Positions 21,798-30,927 are shown, counted from the stretch's first letter. The stretch is 32,591 bases of DNA from JBEHWX01 sp048498995 (GCA_048498995.1 JBEHWX010000067.1:1-32591); one strand, 5' to 3'. Translations and numbers: made by a program. Notes: generated from the letters alone by a model not told the origin.

Positions 21798-23141
21798 ATG
21801 CAGTTCCGTTCCCGCTATCTTCCCGTTCTGTTCCTCACGCTCGCGCCGATCGGCGTGCCGGGCACCGCGCTGGCGCAGACGATCTACGCCGACTCCACGC
21901 GCTACCACCTGCCGGCCAGCATGCCGGAAAACGGTATGGACGTCGAGGCCGTCGACATCGATCGCGACGGCGATCTGGATATCATCCTGACCAACGAGTT
22001 CCAGGCGAACGTGATACTCTTCAACGACGGCACCGGGCATTTCACCAACGCCTCGATCGGCCGTCTGCCGCAGGTGGTGCACGACAGCGAGGATATCGCC
22101 GTGGCGGATTTCGACGGCAACGGCGATCTGGATATCGTCTTTGTGAGCGAGGATGATCACGTCCACGAGTATTACCTGAACGACGGCACCGCGCATTTCA
22201 CCGACGTCTCCGGCCGCCTTCCGCAGAGCACCGCGAACGCCGTCGCGGCCGCCGACCTCACCGGCGATGGATTTCCGGATCTGGTGATCGGCAACGCCGG
22301 CCAGGATCTGTTCCTCGTCAACGACGGCAAGGGCTCCTTCATCGACGAGACCGCGAAGCGGCTGCCGAAGGAGGAGAACGTGACGCAGGATCTGGAGCTT
22401 GCCGATATCGACGCGGATGGCGATCTGGACATGGTGATCGGCAACGAGGATGGCGACAAGGTGCTGGTCAACGACGGCAAGGGACACTTCACCGACGAGA
22501 CCAGAAAGCGCGCCGATTTTCCCGCCACGATGGAGACCCGCAAGGTGACCTTCGCCGACGTGGACCTCGACGGCGACCTCGATTTCTTTCTCTCGAACGT
22601 CGCGTTCATCCCCGGCAAGGATCCGCAGGACCGGCTCTACCTGAACGACGGCGAGGGGCATTTTCTCGATGGCACGATCAACCATCTGCCGGCCGATTAC
22701 GAGCACACGCTCGACGGCAAGTTCGTCGACGTGGACGGCGACGGCGACCTGGATCTGATCACGGGGAATTTTCCGAACCGGACGGTGAAGGCATTTCTGA
22801 ACGACGGGACCGGCGTCTTCACCGACGCCAGCGCCACGGTGCTGCCGCCGGATGTCACCGGCAGCGTGCTCGGCCTGGAGATCGCCGACCTGGACGGCGA
22901 CGGGGTCGCGGATATCTACGTCTGCAACCGGGGAGAGAAGGACCGTCTGCTGCTGGCCAGGCCGCGCCCCGGCTCGAGCTCGGGAGTCAAGGAATCGGAG
23001 GCACTGCCGCCGGGAGGCGCGCCGGAGGGCGCGATCGACCTGAGCCTCGACTACCCCTTTCTGCCGAGCAACGTGTGGATTCCCTCGCGGAAGCCGCGCG
23101 TGGAGGCCAGCTGCTTGCCGTCCTTCAGGACCACGAGATAA
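21798..23141 (+). CDS. Secreted FG-GAP/VCBS repeat beta-propeller protein
   Basis: A 447-residue protein with a signal peptide (cleavage near GTALAQT). It then has about seven repeats with the calcium-binding core D-x-D-x-D-G-D-x-D (for example VDIDRDGDLDIILTN, ADFDGNGDLDIVF, ADIDADGDLDMVIGN, VDLDGDLDFFLSN, VDVDGDGDLDLITGN, ADLDGDGVADIYVCN), each followed by LNDGTG.F. This predicts an integrin-alpha-like propeller outside the cell. The last 30 residues (PSRKPRVEASCLPSFRTTR) are read through DNA that codes on the other strand for the LytTR regulator's end. They look unlike the family, so the tail may be a read-through extension after loss of an original stop. Confidence 0.88.
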   Translation: MQFRSRYLPVLFLTLAPIGVPGTALAQTIYADSTRYHLPASMPENGMDVEAVDIDRDGDLDIILTNEFQANVILFNDGTGHFTNASIGRLPQVVHDSEDIAVADFDGNGDLDIVFVSEDDHVHEYYLNDGTAHFTDVSGRLPQSTANAVAAADLTGDGFPDLVIGNAGQDLFLVNDGKGSFIDETAKRLPKEENVTQDLELADIDADGDLDMVIGNEDGDKVLVNDGKGHFTDETRKRADFPATMETRKVTFADVDLDGDLDFFLSNVAFIPGKDPQDRLYLNDGEGHFLDGTINHLPADYEHTLDGKFVDVDGDGDLDLITGNFPNRTVKAFLNDGTGVFTDASATVLPPDVTGSVLGLEIADLDGDGVADIYVCNRGEKDRLLLARPRPGSSSGVKESEALPPGGAPEGAIDLSLDYPFLPSNVWIPSRKPRVEASCLPSFRTTR

Positions 23142-23845
23142 TCCCCCTGGAACCAGGGGCGCAGCTCCTTGATCCGGTCGATGTTGACGATCGCCGAGCG
23201 GCTGATCCTGACGAAGCGATCGGGATCGAGCTCCGCCTCCAGGCGCGAGATCCCCTCGCGAATGGAATTCACTTCCTTGCCGGTATGCACGCGGATGTAT
23301 TTGCCGTCGGCCTCGAACCAGTCGACCTCATCCACCGCGCGGAAGAAGAGGCGCCCTTCCTCCTTGATCACCAGGCGCTCCAGGAAGCTGGGGCGGACGC
23401 GCAGCTCCTTGAGCATCGCGAGCATCTGCGCGGCCATCTGTCCGCCATCGCGGCGGCGGCGGGCAACTTCTCCGCGCGCGCGCTCGAGGGCCAGCCGGAG
23501 GCGTCCCTCGTCGAACGGCTTGAGCACGTAATCGAGCGCGTGCACCTCGAAGGCACGTATCGCATACCGATCGAACGCGGAAACGAAGACCACCACCGGC
23601 AGCCGCGCCTCCGGGAGGCTTTCGAGCACCTCGAACCCGTCGAGCTCCGGCATCTGGATGTCGAGGAAGAGAAGATCGGGGCCGAGCTCGGAGACCTGTT
23701 CGGCCGCGTCCCGTCCGTCGCCGCACTCGGCGATGATCTCGATGTCGTGCTCCTCCTCCAGCATCGCGCGGAGGAGCTCGCGCGCCAGCGGCTCGTCGTC
23801 GGCGATCATGGCTCGGATCGTCTGGTTCTTCTCGTCAGTCGGCAT
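23051..23845 (-). CDS. LytTR-family response regulator
   Basis: A 264-residue regulator. The receiver domain at about 10-125 has the acidic pair ADDEP, phospho-acceptor in LLFLDIQMPELDG, the VSAFD threonine/serine position and LKPFD lysine. The LytTR DNA-binding domain at about 155-260 has VDWFEADGKYIRVHTG, FVRISRSAIVNIDRIKEL and STRGFREGI. It overlaps the end of the kinase gene by 11 bases, so the two are translationally coupled. Its last 91 bases overlap the convergent FG-GAP gene. Its targets are unknown. Autoregulation and control of the serine hydrolase are plausible from context. Confidence 0.94.
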   Translation of the reverse strand: MPTDEKNQTIRAMIADDEPLARELLRAMLEEEHDIEIIAECGDGRDAAEQVSELGPDLLFLDIQMPELDGFEVLESLPEARLPVVVFVSAFDRYAIRAFEVHALDYVLKPFDEGRLRLALERARGEVARRRRDGGQMAAQMLAMLKELRVRPSFLERLVIKEEGRLFFRAVDEVDWFEADGKYIRVHTGKEVNSIREGISRLEAELDPDRFVRISRSAIVNIDRIKELRPWFQGDYLVVLKDGKQLASTRGFREGIHTLLGRKG

Positions 23846-25097
23846 CGTCGCTGTTCTCCAGTGTCGCGGTCATGTTGCCGCTCCGCTTGGGAGCGGTGTC
23901 GAAGCGGGCGGGGATCACGATCTCCACGACTGATCCTCCCTCCGGCGCGTTCTCGATCGAAAAGCTTCCGGCCTGGCCGTAGAGCTGCGCCAGGCGGGCG
24001 CGGGTGTTGCCGAGCCCGACCCCCTGCCTGAGGGGCGCCGGGCCGATGCCGGGACCATTGTCCCGTACCATGATCAGGAGCCGCCCGCGGTCGAGCCGCG
24101 CGGCGATCTCGATCAGCCCCGGATGGGCGTGGCGCGAGATGCCGTGGCGGATGGAGTTCTCCACGATCGGCTGCAGAAGCAGGCGTGGCACCGACGCGGC
24201 GCGCGCCGCCGGCTCCACGTCGATCTCCACCCGCAGCCGCTCGCGGAAGCGCATCCGCTGGATCTCCACGTAGCGTCCGAGAAACGCGAGCTCCTCCTCG
24301 AGCAGCACCTCCTCCTCGGCGTCCTGTTCGAGCGAGAGCCGGAGCAGATCGCTCAGACAGGCGATCATCCGTCGCGCTCCCTGAACATCCCGCGCCATCA
24401 GGGCGGAGATGCCGTGGAGCGTGTTGAACAGGAAGTGCGGATGAAGCTGCATCCGGAGCAGATCCAGGCGCGCCTCGGCCAGACGCGCCTCCAGTTGCGA
24501 GGCCGCCACGACGCGGCGCTGGTAGGCGCGGTAGTAGTCGATCGCGTGGTAGACCGCCACGATCACGCCGTAGATCATCAGGGTGATCGCGAAGGAGTTG
24601 ACGCTCAGCACCCGGAGAATCTGCCAGACCGACGCGCTCGGATCGCGCGCCAGATGGAAGGCGGCCGCCTCGATCGCGAAGAGGACGTGCGTGACGCCGG
24701 AGATCCCGATCCCGATCGGGACGTGGACCAGGCCGTTCCTGATGGAGCGTCCCTGGCCGATCGGGAAGCGCCGTGCCGCGGCAAAGACCACCGGAGCCAC
24801 CAGCGCCCAGTTGAGCCACACCGCCAGCTCCTTCCCCACGAGCCAGAGCCAGGGAAGCTGCTCCCCGGCGCTGGCGTAGATCACGTAGTTCTGCGTTCCG
24901 AACAGGACCGCCAGGAGCACGCAGGCGCCGAGCGCGATGCCGGCCCTGCGCGCCAGCCCGGCGCGCATCCGGGCGCGGAGCCAGCCGGCCGGCTCCGCCG
25001 ACTCCGCGAGGCTTGCCACGGGCTCTCCGGCGCGCGGCGCGCGTGCCGACGCCGTTTGTCCGACGGGAGGTTCGAGTACGATATCGTTCTGCTTCAC
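23835..25097 (-). CDS. LytS-type membrane sensor histidine kinase
   Basis: A 420-residue kinase of the His_kinase (PF06580) class. There are four hydrophobic segments at about 48-190 (for example GIALGACVLLAVLFG, LNWALVAPVVFAA, VPIGIGISGVTHVLFAI, SFAITLMIYGVIVAVY). The phospho-acceptor motif is LDLLRMQLHPHFLFNTLHGI near residue 220. The ATPase domain has LLLQPIVENSIRHGI, VRDNGPGIG and GVGLGNTRARL. The start is a GTG at 25097 that overlaps the upstream TGA as GTGA, giving translational coupling to the serine hydrolase. Upstream codons in the same frame belong to the other gene. The signal is unknown. LytS kinases often sense cell-wall or membrane state. Confidence 0.9.
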   Translation of the reverse strand: MKQNDIVLEPPVGQTASARAPRAGEPVASLAESAEPAGWLRARMRAGLARRAGIALGACVLLAVLFGTQNYVIYASAGEQLPWLWLVGKELAVWLNWALVAPVVFAAARRFPIGQGRSIRNGLVHVPIGIGISGVTHVLFAIEAAAFHLARDPSASVWQILRVLSVNSFAITLMIYGVIVAVYHAIDYYRAYQRRVVAASQLEARLAEARLDLLRMQLHPHFLFNTLHGISALMARDVQGARRMIACLSDLLRLSLEQDAEEEVLLEEELAFLGRYVEIQRMRFRERLRVEIDVEPAARAASVPRLLLQPIVENSIRHGISRHAHPGLIEIAARLDRGRLLIMVRDNGPGIGPAPLRQGVGLGNTRARLAQLYGQAGSFSIENAPEGGSVVEIVIPARFDTAPKRSGNMTATLENSDDAD

Positions 25098-26875
25098 GAT
25101 CCTTGTCTGCTTCGTTTCGCGGTCGCCTCGGCTGCATCGCTTCTGATGGTCAGCCCGGTGGCGCGGCCATCGCGCACATCGAAGCCGACCCGGACGATCC
25201 GCCCGCTGAAGATATCGAAGTTGGCGAAGGATGTGGGAGATTCCGGCGCCAGCGGCACCGGCATGGCGCGATCGAGGCTCGTCTCCACCGCCATGATCTT
25301 GCCGTTCTCCCAGCCGATCGAGCCGAGCATGGAGCCCTTCGCGCGACGGAAGCGGAGATAGGTCGTGGCGCTCACCTGGGAGGTGAGGGCGGTGCCGAGC
25401 ACGTCGACCCCCACCAGGGCGCCGAGCGAGTCGTGGCTCACACCCCAAACCTTCTCGATCCCCTCGCGCACTCCCTCGAACGGAAGGCTCGGGGAGAGGT
25501 TCTCCTGAAGCTTCGAGAAGTCGCCTTTGCCGATCCCCTCCACGATCTGCCGCGCGTAGCGGCCGTACTCGCGGAACGAGCCGGTATCCCGGGGATCGCC
25601 GCCGGCCAGGAGCGCGATGGCCCCCTCCCCATCCGGCGCGATCATCAGACGGCCGTGATCGACCCACGTGGTGAAGGAGCCTCCGTCGGGGAGCTCGAAG
25701 CGTCCGGCCAGCGGCTGGAGGCGCGCGGCCGGGAGCTCGTCGACGAGCGTCGGCGGCTCGGCGTGGGGAGCGCCGGCGAGCATGAAGAGCAGGTTGTTGA
25801 CGAGCGCCTGCCGGTAGCCGGCGCCGTTCGGGCGGGCGTTGGAGAGAAAGATCACGGTCATCCCCTCATCCGGATAGAGGCGCATGTCGGAGTTGTAGCC
25901 ACCGAGATCGCCGGCGTGGAAGATCACGTGCGTGCCGCGCGGCGTCGGCGCGATGTTCCATCCGTAGCCGTAGGAGAGCGGGCCCTGCACCGGGGCGTAG
26001 GGGGTGAAGAGCTTCGCGGTCTCCTCCCGGGAGAGCACGGTTCCGTTGCGCAGCGCCTTGTCCCAGAGGAAGAGATCCCCGACGGTGGAGATGATGCTGC
26101 CGGCGCCGACGCCGTGCGCCAGGCCGGCGGTGAAGGTGGTGAGGGGCCCTTCGTCGTTCGAGCCGGAGTAGGAGTGCATCGGGCGGGCGGCGCGCCAGCG
26201 GAGGGAATCACCCATGAAGCCGGTGGCGGTCATCCCGGCCGGCGTCAGGATGTTCTCGGTCAGGTAGCGCTCGAACGTGGTGCCGGAGGCGCGCTCGATA
26301 ATGCCGCCCAGGAGCGTGTAGCCCGGGTTCGAGTAGGCCCACTTCTCCCCCGGCTTCCGTTCGAGCGGGAGGGCGAGGATGCCCCGCATCACCTGCTCGC
26401 GCGGCTCCTCCTCGAAGAAATTCGGCTCCATGTAGGGGAGCCCCGCGGTGTGGCTCATCAGCTGGTGGAGCGTGATCCCCCGCTTGTCGGCCGGCGCGTC
26501 CGGATAGAACCTGCCGATGGTGTCGCTGGTCTTGAGCTTCCCCTGCATCTCGAGCTTCAGGATCGCCGCGGCGGTGAACTGCTTGGAGAGGGAGCCGATC
26601 ACGAAGGGGCTCTCCGCGGTCACCGGGGCGCCCGAGGCGCGTTCGGCCAGGCCGTACCCCTCGCTCAGGACCACGCTGTCGCCGCGGGCGATCAGGAGGG
26701 CGCCGGAGAGACCGAAGGGGCTGACGCCGCGCATATACGATTGCACACGAGCGCGGATCTCCCGCGCGTCGGTCGGGAGCTTGCCGCCGGAGGGGAGCTG
26801 TTGTGCGGCAAGTCCCAGCGTGACGCCGAAGGTGAGGCACACCGATGCGAGAGCGCGGGAGAGGTTGATCTTCAC
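25094..26875 (-). CDS. Serine hydrolase of the beta-lactamase/DD-peptidase family, exported
   Basis: A 593-residue protein with a signal peptide (INLSRALASVCLTFGVTLGL, cleavage near AAQ). Its serine hydrolase domain has the catalytic S-x-x-K as GSLSKQF, Y-x-N as YSNPGYTLLG and H-x-G as FHAGDLGG. This is the class C/esterase/DD-peptidase fold (PF00144). The C-terminal 200 residues form an extra beta-rich domain that may be a lipocalin-like or substrate-shaping module. GTG at 26875 is taken as the start because the signal peptide begins there. It is coupled by GTGA overlap to the LytS kinase, so hydrolase, kinase and regulator form an operon. The substrate may be peptidoglycan, a D-amino-acid peptide or an ester. 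Confidence 0.9.
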   Translation of the reverse strand: MKINLSRALASVCLTFGVTLGLAAQQLPSGGKLPTDAREIRARVQSYMRGVSPFGLSGALLIARGDSVVLSEGYGLAERASGAPVTAESPFVIGSLSKQFTAAAILKLEMQGKLKTSDTIGRFYPDAPADKRGITLHQLMSHTAGLPYMEPNFFEEEPREQVMRGILALPLERKPGEKWAYSNPGYTLLGGIIERASGTTFERYLTENILTPAGMTATGFMGDSLRWRAARPMHSYSGSNDEGPLTTFTAGLAHGVGAGSIISTVGDLFLWDKALRNGTVLSREETAKLFTPYAPVQGPLSYGYGWNIAPTPRGTHVIFHAGDLGGYNSDMRLYPDEGMTVIFLSNARPNGAGYRQALVNNLLFMLAGAPHAEPPTLVDELPAARLQPLAGRFELPDGGSFTTWVDHGRLMIAPDGEGAIALLAGGDPRDTGSFREYGRYARQIVEGIGKGDFSKLQENLSPSLPFEGVREGIEKVWGVSHDSLGALVGVDVLGTALTSQVSATTYLRFRRAKGSMLGSIGWENGKIMAVETSLDRAMPVPLAPESPTSFANFDIFSGRIVRVGFDVRDGRATGLTIRSDAAEATAKRSRQGS

Positions 26876-27124
26876 GAGTCTGTTCCGGACTGAACTGGAT
26901 GGAGGATGTTCCTCCGCGACGGCCAGAGCATGCCGCGGGTGAGCTCCCGTACCGGGGAGCGCCCGCGACCTCCAGACACGCGGAAGCGGAGGGTGAAGTT
27001 GCACGAGATGCTCCCCTCCGCGCCCCTATAGTCCCTCCCGGGCGCGGGTGCGAACAAGGATGCGGGCGCGAAGCGCATCCCTCACGGAACGAAGCCCCCG
27101 CTCGGGATCATGGAAGGAGCCGGG

Positions 27125-27182
27125 GCCTCGACAAAAAAAAAATCGCTCGCGGCGGGAGCCCCCCATCCTCCGGCCCGAGGTT
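27125..27182 (-). terminator. Minus-strand terminator-like hairpin with T10
   Basis: On the minus strand a GC-rich imperfect stem (CTCG-GGC-GGAG against CTCC-GCC-CGAG, single-base bulges) with a purine loop is followed by GATTTTTTTTTT. No minus-strand gene is evident upstream of it within 150 bases. It may insulate the hydrolase operon, whose promoter should then lie at 26876-27125, from antisense transcripts of the ABC transporter gene. Confidence 0.6.
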
Positions 27183-27332
27183 GGCGGGGGAAGGGGGCGA
27201 CGGATCGCGCGCGCCCGCTCGGCATCCGGGGTACGGATGATGTACACTTCGGCGCGGCGATGTACGTTCAATGATCGGCTCCGGCGAAGCGTCGGGGCAT
27301 CGGCAACGCTCAATCAGCATCAACGGGAATCC

Positions 27333-29288
27333 ATGCTCTCACCATCCGGTCCTCCTCCCGGAATGTTACCCGGCCGCGGAGGCGGCCCCGGCGGCCGCTC
27401 GCGACGCGCCGCGCAACAGACGAAAACCTCCTGGAAGGAGCGGATCGCCGCGCTCCGCTACGTTCCGCCGCTGCTCAGGCTGGTATGGGATTCCGGCCCC
27501 TGGCTGGCCGGAACGATGCTGGTGCTCCGGCTGATCCGCTCGGCCGTCCCGGTGGCCACGCTCTGGATCGGCAAGCTGATCATCGATCAGGTGCTGGCGC
27601 TGCGCGGCTCCGGGGGCGATCCGGCCTCCCTCTGGAGGCTGGTGGCGATCGAGGTCGGGATCGTGGTGGCCGGCGATCTGCTCGGGCGCGCCTCGGCGCT
27701 GGTCGAGAGCCTGCTCGGCGATCTCTTCTCGCACCACACCTCGATCCGCCTGATGGAGCACGCGGCCACGCTCGACCTCTATCAGTTCGAGGACCCCGCG
27801 TTCTACGACCGGCTGGAACGGGCCCGGCGCCAGACGGTGGGACGGATCGGGCTGCTGGCGCAGATACTCTCGATCGCGCAGGACATGCTGACGCTCATCA
27901 CCCTCGGCGGCGCACTGCTGGCCTATAGTCCATGGCTGCTCCTGCTGCTGGCCGTGGCGGTGATACCGAGCTTCCTCGGCGAGACGCATTTCGCCTCGCT
28001 TGAATATTCCCTCCTCTATAGCTGGACGCCGGAGCGTCGCCAGCTCGATTACCTCCGCTACGTCGGGGCCAGCAACGAGACCGCCAAGGAGGTGCAGCTG
28101 TTCGGGCTGGCCGGCTGGCTGGTGGACCGCTACCGCGTGCTGTCGCAGCGCTTCTTCGAGGAGAACCGGCGGCTGTCGATCCGGCGCGGCATCATCGCCA
28201 GCATGCTCGGTCTGATCGGCACGCTGGCCTACTACGGCGCCTACGTGATGATCCTGGCGCGCGCCGTGGCCGGCTCCATCTCCATCGGCTCGCTCACCTT
28301 CCTGGCCGCCTCGTTCGCGCGCAGCCGGGATCTGATCTCCCGCATCCTCTCCGGCGCCAGCGGCGTCTTCGAACAGAGCCTCTATCTGAAGGACCTGTTC
28401 GATTTCTTCGAGACCAAGCCGACGATCACCTCCCCGGCCGACGCGATCGAGGTGCCGCAGCCGATCCGCCAGGGATTCGTCTTCGAGAACGTCGGCTTCC
28501 GCTATCCGGGGAGCGAGCGATGGGCGGTACGCAACGTCAGCTTCACGCTCCATCCGGGAGAGCGGGTGGCGTTCGTCGGGGAGAACGGCGCCGGCAAGAC
28601 CACGCTGACCAAGCTCCTGGCCCGACTGTACGATCCGACGGAAGGACGCATCACGCTCGACGGACGGGACCTGCGCGAGTACGATCTGGCCTCGCTCCGC
28701 CACGCGATCGGCGTGATCTTCCAGGACTTCGTCCGCTTCGATTTCCGCTTCGACGAGAACATCGCCGTCGGCGAGATCGATCGGGTGCGGAGCTACGTGG
28801 ATCGTCCGGTGCCGGCCGGCACGGCCGAGGCTCCCGCCGAGGCGCCGGCCGACGGCGAGCTGCCGACATCGATCACCGACGCGGCGGCAAAGTCGCTGGC
28901 CGATTCGCTCCTCCCCCGCTTCAAGCTCGGCTATCACCAGATGCTCGGCCGACGCTTCGAGGGGGGCGTGGATCTCTCCGGCGGCGAATGGCAGAAGGTG
29001 GCGCTGGCGCGCGCGTACATGCGCGACTCGCAGGTGCTGATCCTGGACGAGCCGACGGCCGCGCTCGACGCGCGCGCCGAGTACGAGGTGTTCGTCCGAT
29101 TCTCAGAGCTGGTGGCCGGACGCATGGCGGTGATCATCTCGCATCGCTTCTCCACGGTCCGGATGGCCGATCGGATCATCGTGCTGCGCGGCGGCGAGAT
29201 GATCGAGTCCGGCACGCACGCGGAGCTGGTGGCGCGTGACGGCCTCTACGCCGAGCTCTTCCGCCTCCAGGCCGAAGGATACCGGTGA
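27333..29288 (+). CDS. ABC exporter, fused permease and ATPase
   Basis: A 651-residue half-transporter. Residues about 60-360 are the type I exporter membrane domain (for example WLAGTMLVLRLIRSAVPVAT, LITLGGALLAYSPWLLLLLA, GLIGTLAYYGAYVMILARAV). From about 385 there is the ATPase with Walker A GENGAGKTT, Q-loop IFQDFVRF, signature LSGGEWQKVALAR, Walker B VLILDEPTAALD and the switch His in ISHRFSTV. Between Q-loop and signature an Ala/Pro-rich insertion (residues about 490-510) lengthens the helical subdomain. Walker A, signature and the other ATPase motifs are intact. It should work as a homodimer exporting a lipid, peptide or drug. It stands alone, so the substrate is unknown. ATG at 27333 has a weak GGGA. 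Confidence 0.92.
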   Translation: MLSPSGPPPGMLPGRGGGPGGRSRRAAQQTKTSWKERIAALRYVPPLLRLVWDSGPWLAGTMLVLRLIRSAVPVATLWIGKLIIDQVLALRGSGGDPASLWRLVAIEVGIVVAGDLLGRASALVESLLGDLFSHHTSIRLMEHAATLDLYQFEDPAFYDRLERARRQTVGRIGLLAQILSIAQDMLTLITLGGALLAYSPWLLLLLAVAVIPSFLGETHFASLEYSLLYSWTPERRQLDYLRYVGASNETAKEVQLFGLAGWLVDRYRVLSQRFFEENRRLSIRRGIIASMLGLIGTLAYYGAYVMILARAVAGSISIGSLTFLAASFARSRDLISRILSGASGVFEQSLYLKDLFDFFETKPTITSPADAIEVPQPIRQGFVFENVGFRYPGSERWAVRNVSFTLHPGERVAFVGENGAGKTTLTKLLARLYDPTEGRITLDGRDLREYDLASLRHAIGVIFQDFVRFDFRFDENIAVGEIDRVRSYVDRPVPAGTAEAPAEAPADGELPTSITDAAAKSLADSLLPRFKLGYHQMLGRRFEGGVDLSGGEWQKVALARAYMRDSQVLILDEPTAALDARAEYEVFVRFSELVAGRMAVIISHRFSTVRMADRIIVLRGGEMIESGTHAELVARDGLYAELFRLQAEGYR

Positions 29289-29325
29289 AGAGAATGGAGA
29301 ATTGAGAATGATGAATGAAGAAGGG
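29282..29325. repeat. Inverted copy of the AT-rich 'ATTCTTCATTC' repeat core
   Basis: Directly after the ABC transporter stop, GAAGAGAATGGAGAATTGAG and AATGATGAATGAAGAAG are close to the reverse complement of the ATTCATCATTCTTCATTC/CTCAATTCTCTTC core at 31051-31084. Purine-rich repeats (AAGGGGGAATG) continue to about 29375. Together with the 31 kb array it bounds the RebB-like genes as an inverted pair. Confidence 0.75.
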
Positions 29326-29512
29326 GGAATGATGCATGGAAAAGGGAATGAAGAAGGGGGAATGGGGAATGATGGAATCGGAGGCGGCCCTCCGGGCGGG
29401 CGAGGTGCTTCGAGTTCGGTGGGCTTCCTCTATCTTTGATTTCCGCAACCAGAGCGCCGCGAAATGGTCTTCGCGGAGGTCCCGTTTCCCAATCATTCAA
29501 CAGGTGAGCACC

Positions 29513-29872
29513 ATGCCAGACACCACGTCATCGATTCCGTCGGAGATCACCGAGTCGATCGCCATCAGCTCGCTCAAAAGCATCGCCGAGCAGCCGTCCG
29601 TTCTCTCGAACGTCCTCCTGAGCAACCTGATCATGAACACCAACATGGCGCAGCAGAACGCCGTCTCGTTTCAGCAGACGCAGAATTCGATCCAGGCCAC
29701 CGTCACCGGCAAGGTGGTCAACATGCTGACGACCCTCGGTCCGTTGGAGGCGATGTCCTCCCAGCAGATCCTCACCGGCAACACGACGGCCGAGGAGATC
29801 GCCGATCTGAAGGCGGCGCTCGGCTCACCGACGGTCACCGACGCTCACGCCGCGGCCGGCTCGACGAACTGA
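29513..29872 (+). CDS. RebB-like R-body structural protein (first copy)
   Basis: A 119-residue protein. The core SLKSIAEQPSVLSNVLLSNL then MNTNMAQQNAVSFQQTQNSI, QATVTGKVVNMLTTLGPLEA matches the RebB/'killing trait' pattern: a helix followed by NAVxxQQQxNxxxxAxTxxGVxxLxxxxxxEA. RebB proteins polymerise into coiled ribbons (R-bodies) in Caedibacter and occur widely in other bacteria. AGGTGAG precedes the ATG. It is followed 110 bases later by a second, related gene. Canonical clusters have several reb genes and a sigma/regulatory gene, none seen here, so function as an R-body is uncertain. Confidence 0.72.
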   Translation: MPDTTSSIPSEITESIAISSLKSIAEQPSVLSNVLLSNLIMNTNMAQQNAVSFQQTQNSIQATVTGKVVNMLTTLGPLEAMSSQQILTGNTTAEEIADLKAALGSPTVTDAHAAAGSTN

Positions 29873-29982
29873 GCCGACGGCCGACGCCGGGAACCGACGC
29901 GTCCCCGGCACGCAACATCGAGGCATGCCACCCACAATCTCTCCATCCCGGGGTCCGGGAGGGAGAAGGAGCAACAGATACG

Positions 29983-30312
29983 ATGGGTTCCATTGAAGCT
30001 TCGACACTCGAAGTCGCGGCGAGGAACGTCAACGGCGCCGGCGCGCATCAGGCCGTCGACGTCGAGCACACGCTGCGCCACGTCGAGGCAGCGGCGAGGA
30101 TCGCCAACCAGAACCTGGCCCACCAGAGCGCCGTTCAGATGCAGCAGGCGCTCTTTCAGGTGCAGCTTGCCGCCGTCGGCAAATGCACCGAGATGATCCT
30201 CAGGATCGATGCCTCCGCGCCCGACGCCAAGGAGCAGCTCGCCTCCTGCAAGTCGATCATGGACATGCTCACCGAGCACTTCGACACGATGATCGCCAAG
30301 CTGCGAATCTGA
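29983..30312 (+). CDS. RebB-like protein (diverged second copy)
   Basis: A 109-residue protein. The segment AARIANQNLAHQSAVQMQQA then LFQVQLAAVGKCTEMILRID parallels the NAVSFQQTQNSIQATVTGKV core of the preceding gene (SAV..QQ..F....A..GK...M). It is a likely paralogue that has lost some consensus positions. The C-terminus (KEQLASCKSIMDMLTEHFDT) is helical. GAAGGAG lies about 12 bases upstream of the ATG. It is probably cotranscribed with the first copy and is followed by a hairpin. Confidence 0.6.
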   Translation: MGSIEASTLEVAARNVNGAGAHQAVDVEHTLRHVEAAARIANQNLAHQSAVQMQQALFQVQLAAVGKCTEMILRIDASAPDAKEQLASCKSIMDMLTEHFDTMIAKLRI

Positions 30313-30341
30313 CCGGACGGCGACGAGAATATCGGATACGA

Positions 30342-30389
30342 CGATCGCGGCGTCATCGGCGAGCACCGGTGGGGCCGCGATCGCGTTTC
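30342..30389 (+). terminator. Hairpin after the second RebB-like gene
   Basis: CGATCGCGGC (30342-30351) pairs perfectly with GCCGCGATCG (30374-30383) and is followed by CGTTTCG. The loop is 22 bases and has CACCGGTG symmetry. It is a possible terminator with a weak T-run. Confidence 0.5.
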
Positions 30390-30562
30390 GGGCCTGGAGA
30401 TCGGGAGGGCGATGGATGGGCCGGCTTGCGGTCGTGGAGAAAATGAGGATCTTGCGGGACGTCAACGCATCGGGCACGACGACCGGCGGCCGATGGAGGC
30501 CTTGGCCGCGCTCGCGTCCCGCGATCCAGTTCATCAATCAGAACATCCTACAGAGAACGTCG

Positions 30563-30859
30563 ATGAGGTATTTCGCAGTTTGCTCCTTCGATCTGACCGA
30601 GACCGAGACCCCGAGCCTGGACACGGCGCACGCCATCCTCGAACAGCTCGGATTCCACCGTCAGATCTCCTCCGGCCCCGGGTCGATCGTCGATCTGCCG
30701 TCGACGACCGTGGCGGGATTCTTCGAGGGAGAGAGTGAGGATCTGATCCGGGACACGCTCACCGAGAGCGTGCGCCGCTCCTTTGCCAAGTATGGGCTGA
30801 AGGGAACGATGTTCGTGATGGTGAGCCAGAACATGATCTGGTCGCTGGCGACCAACTGA
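30563..30859 (+). CDS. 98-residue small protein, unknown
   Basis: Starts MRYFAVCSFDL (strand), then a helix (AHAILEQLGFHRQI), a strand (STTVAGFFEG), a helix (EDLIRDTLTESVRRSFAKYG) and a strand (GTMFVMVSQNMIWSL). The order beta-alpha-beta-alpha-beta and length suggest a ferredoxin-like or Cas2/VapD-like small fold, but no catalytic motif is certain. An upstream in-frame start at 30416 would add 49 Arg-rich residues. GAGAA before 30563 is a modest binding site. It is close to the RebB-like pair and may belong to the same module. Confidence 0.6.
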   Translation: MRYFAVCSFDLTETETPSLDTAHAILEQLGFHRQISSGPGSIVDLPSTTVAGFFEGESEDLIRDTLTESVRRSFAKYGLKGTMFVMVSQNMIWSLATN

Positions 30860-30893
30860 GCCGCGCCGGCATCATCCGGCTGTACGATCTACC

Positions 30894-30927
30894 GTGATGG
30901 CGTTCCCAGGAGCGCCATCACCCGTTT
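30894..30927 (+). terminator. Terminator-like hairpin after the 98-residue gene
   Basis: GTGATGGCG (30894-30902) pairs with CGCCATCAC (30913-30921) and is followed by CCGTTTCC. It starts 35 bases after the stop codon. Confidence 0.6.
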
